47,810 bases of DNA from the NCBI GenBank assembly GCA_003149915.1, contig QAMK01000003.1, positions 1 to 47,810 of the forward strand. The letters are read 5' to 3'. Below are positions 7,933 through 17,505 of this stretch, one piece after another. The DNA is from Bacillota bacterium (GTDB taxonomy: Bacteria; Bacillota_I; Bacilli_A; RF39; UBA660). A model generated the notes under the pieces. The model was given only the letters and a program-made list of their open reading frames with translations. It searched no databases and was not told where the DNA came from. Both the position numbers and the translations under genes were made by a program. Numbering within the stretch: the first letter of the stretch is position 1; each line of letters opens with the position of its first letter.

Positions 7933-9348
7933 TTATTCGGACAGTTGCTTGATGAGAAGTTCTTGAACAAGAACCGGATTGGCCTTTCCTTTCGTTTCTT
8001 TCATCACTTGTCCCATTAAAAATTTCATAGCACGATCGTGTCCAGAACGATAATCGCTCACACTCTGTGGATTGTTATCTAATATGGATTGAACGATTGG
8101 CATCAACGCACTCTCGTCGGTAATAGAAGCTCCACCGTGACGTTCGATAATAGAATCCAAATCATCAGTTGTCATGATGACATCCTCTAAAATCTCTTTG
8201 ACGATTTTACTACTGATTTCTTTCTGATCAAATTTACGAGCCAATAACTCTAACCGTTCCATAGAAAGTGGCGTATCTTTTAACTCGATATGCTTAGCAT
8301 TTAAATATCCCGAAATATCTCCTAGTAGTAAATTGGAAATCGTCACTAAGTTAGCGTCATCAGAAGCATCTAATAAAAAGTCACTAATCGTACGATTTTG
8401 AATAATTTTATCAGCATTCAGTGGACTGATGCCACATCTAATGTATTCCTTACGACGCATATCGGCAGAAACTGGCAAATTCTTGCGCACTGCTTCGATT
8501 TCTTCATCCGTTACATTGACATAAGGAATATCTGGTTCTGGAAAATAACGATAATCGTTTCCCGTCTCCTTTTTTCTCATTAAGATGGTCTCATCTTTTG
8601 CTTCATCGTAACGTCTCGTCTCTTCTTCTTGAACGCCACCAGACTCTAAAAGTGCAATCTGACGTTTCGTTTCACTGGCAATTGCCATTCCAACCGCAGC
8701 AATGGAACTGACATTTTTAATCTCAGCGCGAACACCTAACTGATCGGTCTTACTGACAGAAACGTTGACGTCACAACGCATGCTTCCTTCTTCGATCTTA
8801 ACGTCGGAAACATCGCTATACAATAGTAACTCACGAAGTTTTTCCAAATATAACATAGCCTCTTGTGGACTATGAATATCAGGATCACTTACGATTTCTA
8901 AAAGAGGAACACCGGCACGATTGAAATCTAACAAAGCAGACTCTTTCGTATGAACACTCTTACAAGTATCCTCTTCTAAGTGGATATCGTGAATACCGAT
9001 TTTCTTAATCTCACCATCATCTTCGATTTCCACATAACCATGCACTCCAATCGGAGTCCGTGCTTGTGTAATCTGGTATCCTTTTGGTAAGTCCGGATAA
9101 AAATAGTTTTTACGGTCAAAGTGCATATGATGATTGATCTGACAATTCAAAACAAGGCCAGCCCGAATACCAAGTTCGACACCGTAACGATTCACTTGCG
9201 GAAGCGTTCCCGGATAACCAAAATCGATTAAGTTCATATTCGTATTGGAACTAGCACCGTAATGATTGGCACTATTAGAAAACATTTTCGTCTTCGTCTT
9301 TAACTCGGCATGAACTTCAATTCCGACTGTTGTACGATACTCACTCAT
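7933..9348 (-). CDS. gatB: Asp-tRNA(Asn)/Glu-tRNA(Gln) amidotransferase subunit B
   Basis: GatB is the tRNA-binding and kinase subunit of the GatCAB complex, which converts Glu-tRNA(Gln) (and often Asp-tRNA(Asn)) to the correctly amidated form. At 471 residues it has normal length. The N-terminal cradle carries TTVGIEVHAELKTKTKMFS, GYPGTLPQVN, FDRKNYFYPDLPKGYQI and SMRCDVNVSV; the tail (residues about 330-471) is the YqeY-like helical domain that binds the tRNA D-loop, with VMKETKGKANP near the end. The gene overlaps gatA by eight bases and its ribosome binding site (AAAGGAGG) lies within the gatA end. No glutaminyl-tRNA synthetase is in the window. Confidence 0.97.
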   Translation of the reverse strand: MSEYRTTVGIEVHAELKTKTKMFSNSANHYGASSNTNMNLIDFGYPGTLPQVNRYGVELGIRAGLVLNCQINHHMHFDRKNYFYPDLPKGYQITQARTPIGVHGYVEIEDDGEIKKIGIHDIHLEEDTCKSVHTKESALLDFNRAGVPLLEIVSDPDIHSPQEAMLYLEKLRELLLYSDVSDVKIEEGSMRCDVNVSVSKTDQLGVRAEIKNVSSIAAVGMAIASETKRQIALLESGGVQEEETRRYDEAKDETILMRKKETGNDYRYFPEPDIPYVNVTDEEIEAVRKNLPVSADMRRKEYIRCGISPLNADKIIQNRTISDFLLDASDDANLVTISNLLLGDISGYLNAKHIELKDTPLSMERLELLARKFDQKEISSKIVKEILEDVIMTTDDLDSIIERHGGASITDESALMPIVQSILDNNPQSVSDYRSGHDRAMKFLMGQVMKETKGKANPVLVQELLIKQLSE

Positions 9349-10801
9349 GATGTTGACCTCCTTTCGAATCTAAGTCCAAATTTAATTTTTTCTCAATAAA
9401 ACTTGCTAGTTGATAAATCTTAGCTTCTTCAAAATCATTTCCAATGATATGCATTCCAATTGGCATATGGTCATGATCGAACCCAATCGGTAAATTAAGT
9501 CCTGGAAGACCAGCCATGTTGACAGGAATAACGAGAACATCGTCCATGAAAGATTTTCTTGGATCATCTAAAGATTCACTTTGAGAATATGCAACCGTCG
9601 TAGTCGTTGGTCCAATAATCAAATCGTACTGTTGAAATGCTTGCAAGAAGCTATCGCGCATGCTCTGTCTAATTTTCATAGCCTTGTCGTAATACTTGAC
9701 CGCATTTTCTCCTGATAACAAGTAAGAACCGACCATGATACGACGTTTGACTTCACTTCCGAATCCTTCTGCCCGTGTCTTGGCATAAAGTTCTTCTAGA
9801 CTAGTTGAATTTGGATGAGAATAACCGTAACGCAAACCATCAAAACGAGCCAAGTTACTAGATGCCTCACCCATTGCAATGATCTGATATAACGTCACTG
9901 CTTGTTCCAAATAATCGATATCGATGTAAGATACCTCGGCACCACAAGACTTTAATAGGTCTACAACTTGATTTAATTTTTCTAAGATTTCCGGATTTAC
10001 AATATCACTGACAAAATAATTGGGAATTGCAATTTTCATACCTTTGATATCTTTTCCAATCAAACGCGTAAAGTCTTCCTCATCTTTCTTTGCAGAAGTT
10101 AAATCGTGTTCGTCATATCCAACCAAAGCATTTAAAAGTAATGCATTCTCATATACGTTACGAGACATCGGACCGATCTGATCTAATGAACTAGCAAATG
10201 CAATCAAACCGTAACGTGAAACTCTACCGTAAGTTGGTTTCATTCCGACAACGGCACAATAACTTCCCGGCTGACGAATAGAGCCACCGGTATCGCTTCC
10301 TAGAGCAAACGGGACAACTCCTGCTGCTACACTGACGGCGCTACCACCACTGCTGCCACCGGAGATGCGATCTGGATTCCATGGATTTAAAGGCGCACCA
10401 AAATAACTCGTACGAGAAGTAGAGCCCATGGCAAACTCATCCATGTTTGTCTTTCCAACGATTACCATATGATGTTTCTTAATTTGTTCGACGACAGTCG
10501 CATCGTAAATTGGCACAAAGGAATCTAACATATGAGAAGCACATGTCGTACGAAGCCCTTTTGTACAAATGTTATCTTTAACGGCAATCGGAATTCCATA
10601 CAACAAATCATCTTCATCGATATCCGTAAGATGAGCAGCTTCCTCTAATGCCGCTTCTTCATTCAAAGTAATGAAAGCATTTAAATTACTAGATTCACGA
10701 ATCGCTTCAAACGTATCGGTAACCAAATCTAAAACCGTAATTTCCCGTTTTACTAACTTTTCATGAATTTCTAAAATCGATAACTTACTATATTTACTCA
10801 C
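9341..10801 (-). CDS. gatA: Asp-tRNA(Asn)/Glu-tRNA(Gln) amidotransferase subunit A
   Basis: GatA is the amidase-family glutaminase of GatCAB that releases ammonia from glutamine for the GatB site. The 486 residues include the amidase Ser-cisSer-Lys triad: Lys in PIAVKDNICTKG, the Gly/Ser-rich block ISGGSSGGSAVSVAAG and the nucleophile in ALGSDTGGSIRQP. Length and motif order match the family. The start is GTG, overlapping the gatC stop (GTGAGTAA, eight bases), with GGTGAT upstream, so the three subunits are translationally coupled in the order gatC-gatA-gatB. Confidence 0.97.
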   Translation of the reverse strand: MSKYSKLSILEIHEKLVKREITVLDLVTDTFEAIRESSNLNAFITLNEEAALEEAAHLTDIDEDDLLYGIPIAVKDNICTKGLRTTCASHMLDSFVPIYDATVVEQIKKHHMVIVGKTNMDEFAMGSTSRTSYFGAPLNPWNPDRISGGSSGGSAVSVAAGVVPFALGSDTGGSIRQPGSYCAVVGMKPTYGRVSRYGLIAFASSLDQIGPMSRNVYENALLLNALVGYDEHDLTSAKKDEEDFTRLIGKDIKGMKIAIPNYFVSDIVNPEILEKLNQVVDLLKSCGAEVSYIDIDYLEQAVTLYQIIAMGEASSNLARFDGLRYGYSHPNSTSLEELYAKTRAEGFGSEVKRRIMVGSYLLSGENAVKYYDKAMKIRQSMRDSFLQAFQQYDLIIGPTTTTVAYSQSESLDDPRKSFMDDVLVIPVNMAGLPGLNLPIGFDHDHMPIGMHIIGNDFEEAKIYQLASFIEKKLNLDLDSKGGQHHE

Positions 10802-11090
10802 GAACCATCACCGGCACTTCCACAAAATTTCCTTTGACATGAGGAACTCCTTCCTTCACATCAGGTAATCCAATCATCGCACCAACTTCATCACTTTCCA
10901 ACCTCGCATCATGATGAACAGGCGCAATCAAACATTCCTCTGTCTTAACAGGAACATCTAAAATATGATCGACATCTGACAATAATTCCTGTAACGTTAC
11001 TGCATACACGTCTTTTTCTTCTTCGCTCAAATGAATTTTAGCAAGCCTTGCGACGTGTTCTACTTCACTTTTCGTTAACCTTTCTTTCAT
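10794..11090 (-). CDS. gatC: Asp-tRNA(Asn)/Glu-tRNA(Gln) amidotransferase subunit C
   Basis: GatC is the small belt-like subunit that wraps and stabilises GatA-GatB. The 98-residue protein begins with the family signature LTKSEVEHVARLAKIHLSEE and has the later LLSDVDHILDVPV block and a C-terminal stretch ending VEVPVMVRE. It opens the operon: its ATG follows AAGGATG and an extended -10 promoter lies about 30 bases upstream. Confidence 0.95.
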   Translation of the reverse strand: MKERLTKSEVEHVARLAKIHLSEEEKDVYAVTLQELLSDVDHILDVPVKTEECLIAPVHHDARLESDEVGAMIGLPDVKEGVPHVKGNFVEVPVMVRE

Positions 11091-11120
11091 ATCTACACAT
11101 CCTTAAAATTAATATCTAGT

Positions 11121-11129
11121 ATTATATCA
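11121..11129 (-). promoter_or_regulatory. Extended -10 promoter of gatCAB
   Basis: TGaTATAAT reads leftward at 11129-11121, 31 bases before the gatC ATG. No good -35 lies at 17 bases; the TG extension is the main support. A second TATAAT occurs at 11149-11144 and could be an alternative start. Confidence 0.65.
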
Positions 11130-11181
11130 CAATACTCTTTTCTATTATAACAAAAATAGATTATTTTTAGAAGAAAACTAC

Positions 11182-11213
11182 AAAATAAAAAGTAGCATGA
11201 TGATAACTACTTT
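11182..11213 (-). terminator. Intrinsic terminator after the phosphodiester glycosidase gene
   Basis: AAAGTAG (11213-11207) pairs with CTACTTT (11195-11189) around an 11-base loop, followed leftward by TTTTTATTTT. Confidence 0.65.
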
Positions 11214-11226
11214 CCATAAAAGAATA

Positions 11227-12501
11227 TTATTCGGTAACAATCCAAGCATTCGGAAGAGCCCGATATGTGGAACGATTTCCATTCCAAGTCGTCAAAAGAT
11301 GCTTACCATTTTCTACCATAGAAGTAGAAGCACCACTATCCATAACAGCTGCGTTATAGGCGCCATATCGTTCAAAAAGCAAAGCCAAGTCCTTGTAAGT
11401 TGTACCAGAGCTAACAGAAGGATGCCCACTGATGACGACCATTAAAATAATGCCATCTTTTCTTTGACCAATTGCGGTACGACAAGTTTCCCACAAATAA
11501 GAGTTAGAAGTCTGTTGATTGACGCCATTGACGATTAGATATGGTCCCCAATCAACTGCATCTCGAACACCTGCTTCGATTGCCTCTTCAGCACTCATTC
11601 TTCCTAAAATCAAACGATTGTCATAAGTAAGTCCGACGATTCCTCCCGTTTCAATTCCTCTTCTAAAATTCGTAACAATTTCGCCATTATGAATCAAAGG
11701 ACCATGCGGAATGCCACCATTGGAATTCCAATCTGGATCGTAAAATCCACCTGCATTCATCGCAACCAAAGCATCGTTATTTCGTGCTAATTGAAGTAAC
11801 GTTTGACCGTATGTACCTTCTCTCGTTTCCCCAACACCAGGAGATACTGCCAACGTCACTTTAGAAGGATCATAGATAACAGCCATATATCCCGTATACT
11901 TGGTACCAGAAACAGAATTCGTTCCTTCGATTGGAATGATTTTGTAAATCTGATCTTCACTATCTTTCGTGAATATTTCTTCTTCCTCTTTGGAAACGTA
12001 AGTCGTCTTCGTATAATCCATCTCATCGAACACAATCAAATCACTCATCAAAGAAGGATCTTGAACCATATTTTTATTGACTACTTTCTCGATTAAAGAA
12101 TCTGGATATAGATACGTTGCAATATCTTGATAATGCAAACTATTCATACTTTTCGTAATGACGAATTCTCGAAATGCCGAATAATCACCATATAACAACA
12201 AATCGAATCCAAGTCCAAACAAACAAATCCCAACCGCGATACATGTAATGGTAAGAGTATCCGGAGCAATCAAGAACACCTTTGGTGGAAAACCACGTCT
12301 CAAAAACAACAAAACGAAAAAAATAAACGACAAGATGACATTAGCCAAAAAAATCCATAGAAAAATAGAATGCAAAGAACTCCCATGATATAAAGATCTA
12401 GAATAAAAAAAACAAGTGAATGGCAATAAAATTAAACTAACTAAAAACAAAATCTTAATGATTTTGTTACTTTTCTTTTTAGAAGTTTTTGGTTTCTTCA
12501 T
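11227..12501 (-). CDS. Membrane-anchored phosphodiester glycosidase (NAGPA/DUF2233-like) family protein
   Basis: The 424-residue protein has three hydrophobic segments in the first 110 residues (near 17-35, 45-66 and 78-103) and then an extracytoplasmic domain of the phosphodiester glycosidase family, whose best-known member uncovers mannose 6-phosphate in animals and which in bacteria occurs near exopolysaccharide genes. Family blocks are AMNAGGFYDPDWNSNGGIPH, VDWGPYLIVNGV, CRTAIGQRKDGIILMVVISG and the C-terminal AVMDSGASTSMVENGK. The bacterial substrate is not known; cleavage of a sugar phosphodiester in a wall polymer is plausible given the envelope genes nearby. The start follows TAGGAGG. 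The gene is eleven bases behind the coiled-coil protein gene, so the two form an operon. Confidence 0.85.
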   Translation of the reverse strand: MKKPKTSKKKSNKIIKILFLVSLILLPFTCFFYSRSLYHGSSLHSIFLWIFLANVILSFIFFVLLFLRRGFPPKVFLIAPDTLTITCIAVGICLFGLGFDLLLYGDYSAFREFVITKSMNSLHYQDIATYLYPDSLIEKVVNKNMVQDPSLMSDLIVFDEMDYTKTTYVSKEEEEIFTKDSEDQIYKIIPIEGTNSVSGTKYTGYMAVIYDPSKVTLAVSPGVGETREGTYGQTLLQLARNNDALVAMNAGGFYDPDWNSNGGIPHGPLIHNGEIVTNFRRGIETGGIVGLTYDNRLILGRMSAEEAIEAGVRDAVDWGPYLIVNGVNQQTSNSYLWETCRTAIGQRKDGIILMVVISGHPSVSSGTTYKDLALLFERYGAYNAAVMDSGASTSMVENGKHLLTTWNGNRSTYRALPNAWIVTE

Positions 12502-12512
12502 AAGGAGACCTC

Positions 12513-13040
12513 CTAACGGAACTGTTCATAATAAATAGAAGAATACGGTAAAATTTGTTCCTGATTATTTTGCATTGCCCAAGCATTGTAACCGGCCACA
12601 ACCTGGTTGTAACTATCGATAATTCTAACGTAAGTAGAAGTTAACGTCTCGTAATTCTGCTCGAAAATCGCACACTTTTGAGCAGTCAAAGAATCGATAT
12701 CACCATTTTCAGCACATTTCGCCCGTAAAGATTCAGCCATGGGAACCAAAGTATCCATCATACTAGTCGCATTGCTAATATGCTCTAGTGTTTCCTCATT
12801 CGTTGTCAACATCGTATCGTAATACGTTCCAATCGAACGATTAAAAGATTCTAACTCGTTTCGTAAAAGAACCGATTGATCTGCAAAAGACTCGTATTCT
12901 TGACTCATCTGACTGACGATTGTCGTTTTTAAAGAAACATCTTCACGGTAGTTAGATATAAAAGAAAGACCGTTTCCTAATGTAATCAGGAAGATTGCAA
13001 AGACCATACCTAAGATGCACATTCTCTGTTTAAAATTCAT
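12513..13040 (-). CDS. Membrane-anchored coiled-coil protein of unknown function
   Basis: The frame is open upstream to 13124, but the promoter at 13062-13089 lies inside that extension and GGAGAG sits before the ATG at 13040-13038, so the protein is 175 residues, starting MNFKQRMCILG. It has one membrane segment (about residues 7-27) and then an extracytoplasmic, mainly helical region with heptad-like leucines and isoleucines to the end. The last 45 residues (IDSYNQVVAGYNAWAMQNN) faintly resemble the helical repeat of LemA proteins, but I would not assign that family. It is the first gene of an operon with the phosphodiester glycosidase. Confidence 0.72.
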   Translation of the reverse strand: MNFKQRMCILGMVFAIFLITLGNGLSFISNYREDVSLKTTIVSQMSQEYESFADQSVLLRNELESFNRSIGTYYDTMLTTNEETLEHISNATSMMDTLVPMAESLRAKCAENGDIDSLTAQKCAIFEQNYETLTSTYVRIIDSYNQVVAGYNAWAMQNNQEQILPYSSIYYEQFR

Positions 13041-13061
13041 CCTGATCACTCTCCTAGTATC

Positions 13062-13089
13062 ATTATAATAGATTCTAAAAAGTTGTAAA
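13062..13089 (-). promoter_or_regulatory. Sigma-A promoter of the coiled-coil/glycosidase operon
   Basis: TTTACA (13089-13084) and TATAAT (13067-13062) are 16 bases apart on the minus strand, 22 bases before the chosen ATG. A series of helically phased repeats lies immediately upstream. Confidence 0.75.
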
Positions 13090-13131
13090 CAAGTTGCCAA
13101 AAGTTTTCCAAAAGTTGACAACAAAATTTGA
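13077..13131. repeat. Helically phased AAGTT repeats upstream of a promoter
   Basis: On the plus strand the core GTTG/GTTT recurs at 13082, 13093, 13103 and 13114, that is every 10-11 bases, each preceded by two to four A residues, with a further AAAATTTG at 13123-13130. The array covers the -35 and the DNA just upstream. Such phasing is what curved UP-like DNA or an operator bound by a multimeric regulator would show; which one is unknown. Confidence 0.6.
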
Positions 13132-13145
13132 CAAAAAAAGACGTC

Positions 13146-15195
<2,050 letters not shown>

Positions 15196-15203
15196 TCAAA
15201 TTT

Positions 15204-16034
15204 CTATGGATTGGTTCCAATTCTTTGCAATTCTTCTTTTTCTAACTCTCGAATAGACTTTTCTGGTGTCGGCAATGTTTCCGGCATATTGCCACCTAAT
15301 TCTTGAATAGCTTTTCGAACTGTTTTGCCAACATGATAATGCGTCAAACAGGCGTCTTTTTCATTATCGACAGAATCTTTTTTTAATTTAGCTTCTGTTT
15401 GAGTAATTCGGAATAAATTAGCACCTAATTCCTCACTTCCCATATAGTCTAAAATATCTTCATTTTCATTAATGCTCTTTCGTTTTGCTATTTGTTTAGC
15501 TGTTTCACCATTATAAAGGCCTTTATATCCATAATTATTAAATTTACCAAAATTTTCTACACCTGAATCTTTTGCAGTCTGAAACAAATATTTATTTTTA
15601 TTATTAACAAGAATTCTAGTATATAGTCTTTTCTCATCTTCAGATAATCTAGAATATTCTAACTCCGTAATCTCTTGTTTTCTCGTCTGCACAGCAAAAT
15701 ACGTCTGTCCAAGTGCCACTGACTTCTTTTTGGGATTGGCATTTTGAACTATCAAATAACATGCATATCTTGATAATTTATAATCAACTACTGTTTTTGA
15801 TGCACCTTTAGGCATTGCTATCGTTTTCCTGAACTCAGGAAAATGATCAGAAACATTGTTGTTACTAGTTTCACATGCCAACATCGCGCGTTTAATAACC
15901 TTATGAAAATTCTCCCATTTACTATATTCCAACAAAGGCATCAACTCTCGAGCATCCCAATATTCATTGCCGAACTCATCAATATGTTTAATATTCTCAA
16001 ATATACTTTCTGAATATGTTTCTAAATTGTTCAT
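15204..16034 (-). CDS. dinD: DNA-damage-inducible protein D (DinD family)
   Basis: The 276-residue protein matches the DinD family in length (about 274 in E. coli) and motifs: a BRO-N-like start (DEFGNEYWDARELMPLLEYS), FPEFRKTIAMPKGA, YKLSRYACYLIVQNANP, VALGQTYFAVQTRKQE, then YKGLYNGETAKQIAKRK and LGANLFRITQTEAK. E. coli DinD is SOS-induced and inhibits RecA-mediated strand exchange. A near-consensus Gram-positive LexA box sits between its likely -35 and -10 elements, giving independent support for SOS control. AGGAGG lies just before the ATG. It precedes ligA on the same strand. Confidence 0.9.
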   Translation of the reverse strand: MNNLETYSESIFENIKHIDEFGNEYWDARELMPLLEYSKWENFHKVIKRAMLACETSNNNVSDHFPEFRKTIAMPKGASKTVVDYKLSRYACYLIVQNANPKKKSVALGQTYFAVQTRKQEITELEYSRLSEDEKRLYTRILVNNKNKYLFQTAKDSGVENFGKFNNYGYKGLYNGETAKQIAKRKSINENEDILDYMGSEELGANLFRITQTEAKLKKDSVDNEKDACLTHYHVGKTVRKAIQELGGNMPETLPTPEKSIRELEKEELQRIGTNP

Positions 16035-16064
16035 AACACCAAACCTCCTCTCTTAGAATTTTAT

Positions 16065-16078
16065 CAAACGTTTGTTCA
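16065..16078 (-). promoter_or_regulatory. LexA (SOS) box in the dinD promoter
   Basis: Read leftward the sequence is TGAACAAACGTTTG. It matches the Bacillus LexA consensus CGAACRNRYGTTYG at every specified base except the first. It overlaps the promoter: a TAAAAT -10 lies at 16063-16058, and TTGCTA upstream is a candidate -35. Confidence 0.8.
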
Positions 16079-16113
16079 AATAGCAACAAAATACAAATAA
16101 ATCATTAAAAAAA

Positions 16114-16530
16114 TTAATAGGTTGTCGCCCCGTCTGGCATAGAACCAGTCTGTATCAAAGTTGGTGCTTCTGTCACACCGATATTTTCTAATATGACATC
16201 TCGATTATCTAACGTAAACGGTCCTGTCACAGCATCCGTCTCAGAATCAACCAAATAATACAAAACAATAACGGTAGAAGTATCTTCATCATTCGTATAA
16301 TTTCTAGCCGTCTGTAAATACACATATCGGTCATTTAACAAAGCAAATCCTGTGATATATTGTGATACCACAACCTCTTTTTCACCATTTTCTTCTTTGA
16401 CTAATTGAATCGTTTCCACATTACTCCGATCGATAGCATACTCGTTTGGTAGAGAATACATCCAATTTTGATCTTTGGTGCATCCCGTCACAATCACAAG
16501 CAATAACAATAATCCTATAAACTTCCGCAC
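16114..16530 (-). CDS. Small lipoprotein of unknown function
   Basis: The 138-residue protein has a lipoprotein signal peptide: MRKFIGLLLLLVIVTGC with the lipobox VTGC, so Cys17 would be lipidated after cleavage by signal peptidase II. The remaining 121 residues are acidic and polar with strand-like stretches (STVIVLYYLVDSETD), and should sit on the outer membrane face. No known family is recognised. The start is GTG, supported by GGTGAT at suitable spacing; an ATG two bases earlier is out of frame. It has its own promoter embedded in the terminator of the nucleotidyltransferase gene. No terminator is seen before the dinD promoter. Confidence 0.8.
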   Translation of the reverse strand: MRKFIGLLLLLVIVTGCTKDQNWMYSLPNEYAIDRSNVETIQLVKEENGEKEVVVSQYITGFALLNDRYVYLQTARNYTNDEDTSTVIVLYYLVDSETDAVTGPFTLDNRDVILENIGVTEAPTLIQTGSMPDGATTY

Positions 16531-16547
16531 ATTATATCACCAGATAT

Positions 16548-16576
16548 ATTATACCAAAAAAAAGAAATAGCCGTAA
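16548..16576 (-). promoter_or_regulatory. Promoter of the lipoprotein gene, overlapping the upstream terminator
   Basis: TATAAT (16553-16548) is 17 bases from TTACGG (16576-16571). The -35 is exactly the loop of the preceding terminator hairpin, and the spacer is its 3' arm plus T-tract. Confidence 0.6.
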
Positions 16577-16583
16577 CTATTTC
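16556..16583 (-). terminator. Intrinsic terminator of the nucleotidyltransferase gene
   Basis: GAAATAG (16583-16577, containing the TAG stop codon) pairs perfectly with CTATTTC (16570-16564) around a 6-base loop and is followed by eight T residues. Confidence 0.85.
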
Positions 16584-17491
16584 CACAATGGAAGTGGATA
16601 TTTTTTATCATCCACCATTTTCTGAATTGCTTTCACAACGGTATCTTTATCTTCACGATACGTTACACCATACCAAGTCGCTTTTGTAGAAAGTATTTTT
16701 ACATCGAATATTCCATCTTGAATTGCATCTGACACCACTTCTGGAATTAAAAATTCACACTTCAATAGGTTATCTTTTTCGCGTTTGAAAAAACGTTCCA
16801 TATCCGCTGCTAGAAACGAAAAAATATCAGGAGAAAAACAGAATAAATTCATAGATACTAATCGGTCGGCAGGAATTGTAAATTCTTTTGCACCAGAAAG
16901 AGGTCTAGCAACGATATATTCTCCTTCTCGTTCTACTTTGGACTCAGTAATTCCTTTTAAATATCCGTCTTGAATTTCACATACGCCACGTTTTACACTA
17001 CCATTTTCACTCATCGTTTTACTAACTTCATAACAGATAACAGCATAACTTTTTTCTTTCTCATGAGCAGTACGTAAGAAGTTTGCTGCTACTTGATAAG
17101 CATCTGCGCCATAAAAATCGTCGGCATTGATGACCGCAAACGGTTCGTGAATTTCATCTTTTGCAGCAAGAATCGCTTGACCAGTTCCCCAAGGGGCTAC
17201 GCGAGAGGATGGAATCTCCACAAACGAAGGAACATTTTCCATTTCTTGAAAGACATACGAAACATCGATATGCGGTTCTACTCTTGTTCCAATCGTGCTT
17301 CTGAAAAGGTCGTAGTTCTCTCGTTTAATAATAAAAACCACTTTATTGAATCCAGCTTGAATCGCATCATAAATTGAATAATCGATGATGAATTCTCCCT
17401 CTGGTCCTACCGGTTCAATCTGTTTAAGTCCTCCAAACCGGCTGCCCATTCCGGCAGCCATAATCAGTAACGTCATGTTTTTATGCTCCAT
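16577..17491 (-). CDS. Sugar-phosphate nucleotidyltransferase family protein
   Basis: The 304-residue protein has the NTP-transferase fold: the N-terminal nucleotide-binding signature LLIMAAGMGSRFGGLKQIEP (residues about 8-27), a catalytic metal site in FAVINADDFYG, and later VSMNLFCFSPDIF and KCEFLIPEVVSDAI. Such enzymes join a nucleoside triphosphate and a sugar phosphate to make an NDP-sugar and PPi. The GMGSRFGG form belongs to a poorly characterised group related to, but distinct from, GalU/RmlA, so the sugar and nucleotide cannot be named. It follows pcrA by only 14 bases and carries GGAGA before the ATG, so it lies in the pcrA transcript. The product could feed glucan or envelope polymer synthesis. 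Confidence 0.85.
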   Translation of the reverse strand: MEHKNMTLLIMAAGMGSRFGGLKQIEPVGPEGEFIIDYSIYDAIQAGFNKVVFIIKRENYDLFRSTIGTRVEPHIDVSYVFQEMENVPSFVEIPSSRVAPWGTGQAILAAKDEIHEPFAVINADDFYGADAYQVAANFLRTAHEKEKSYAVICYEVSKTMSENGSVKRGVCEIQDGYLKGITESKVEREGEYIVARPLSGAKEFTIPADRLVSMNLFCFSPDIFSFLAADMERFFKREKDNLLKCEFLIPEVVSDAIQDGIFDVKILSTKATWYGVTYREDKDTVVKAIQKMVDDKKYPLPLWK

Positions 17492-17505
17492 AATTTCTCC
17501 TTTAT

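Noticed and set aside
13041..13124. N-terminal 28-residue extension of the coiled-coil protein gene
   Set aside because: The extension contains the TTTACA-16-TATAAT promoter and has no ribosome binding site; GGAGAG supports the ATG at 13040.
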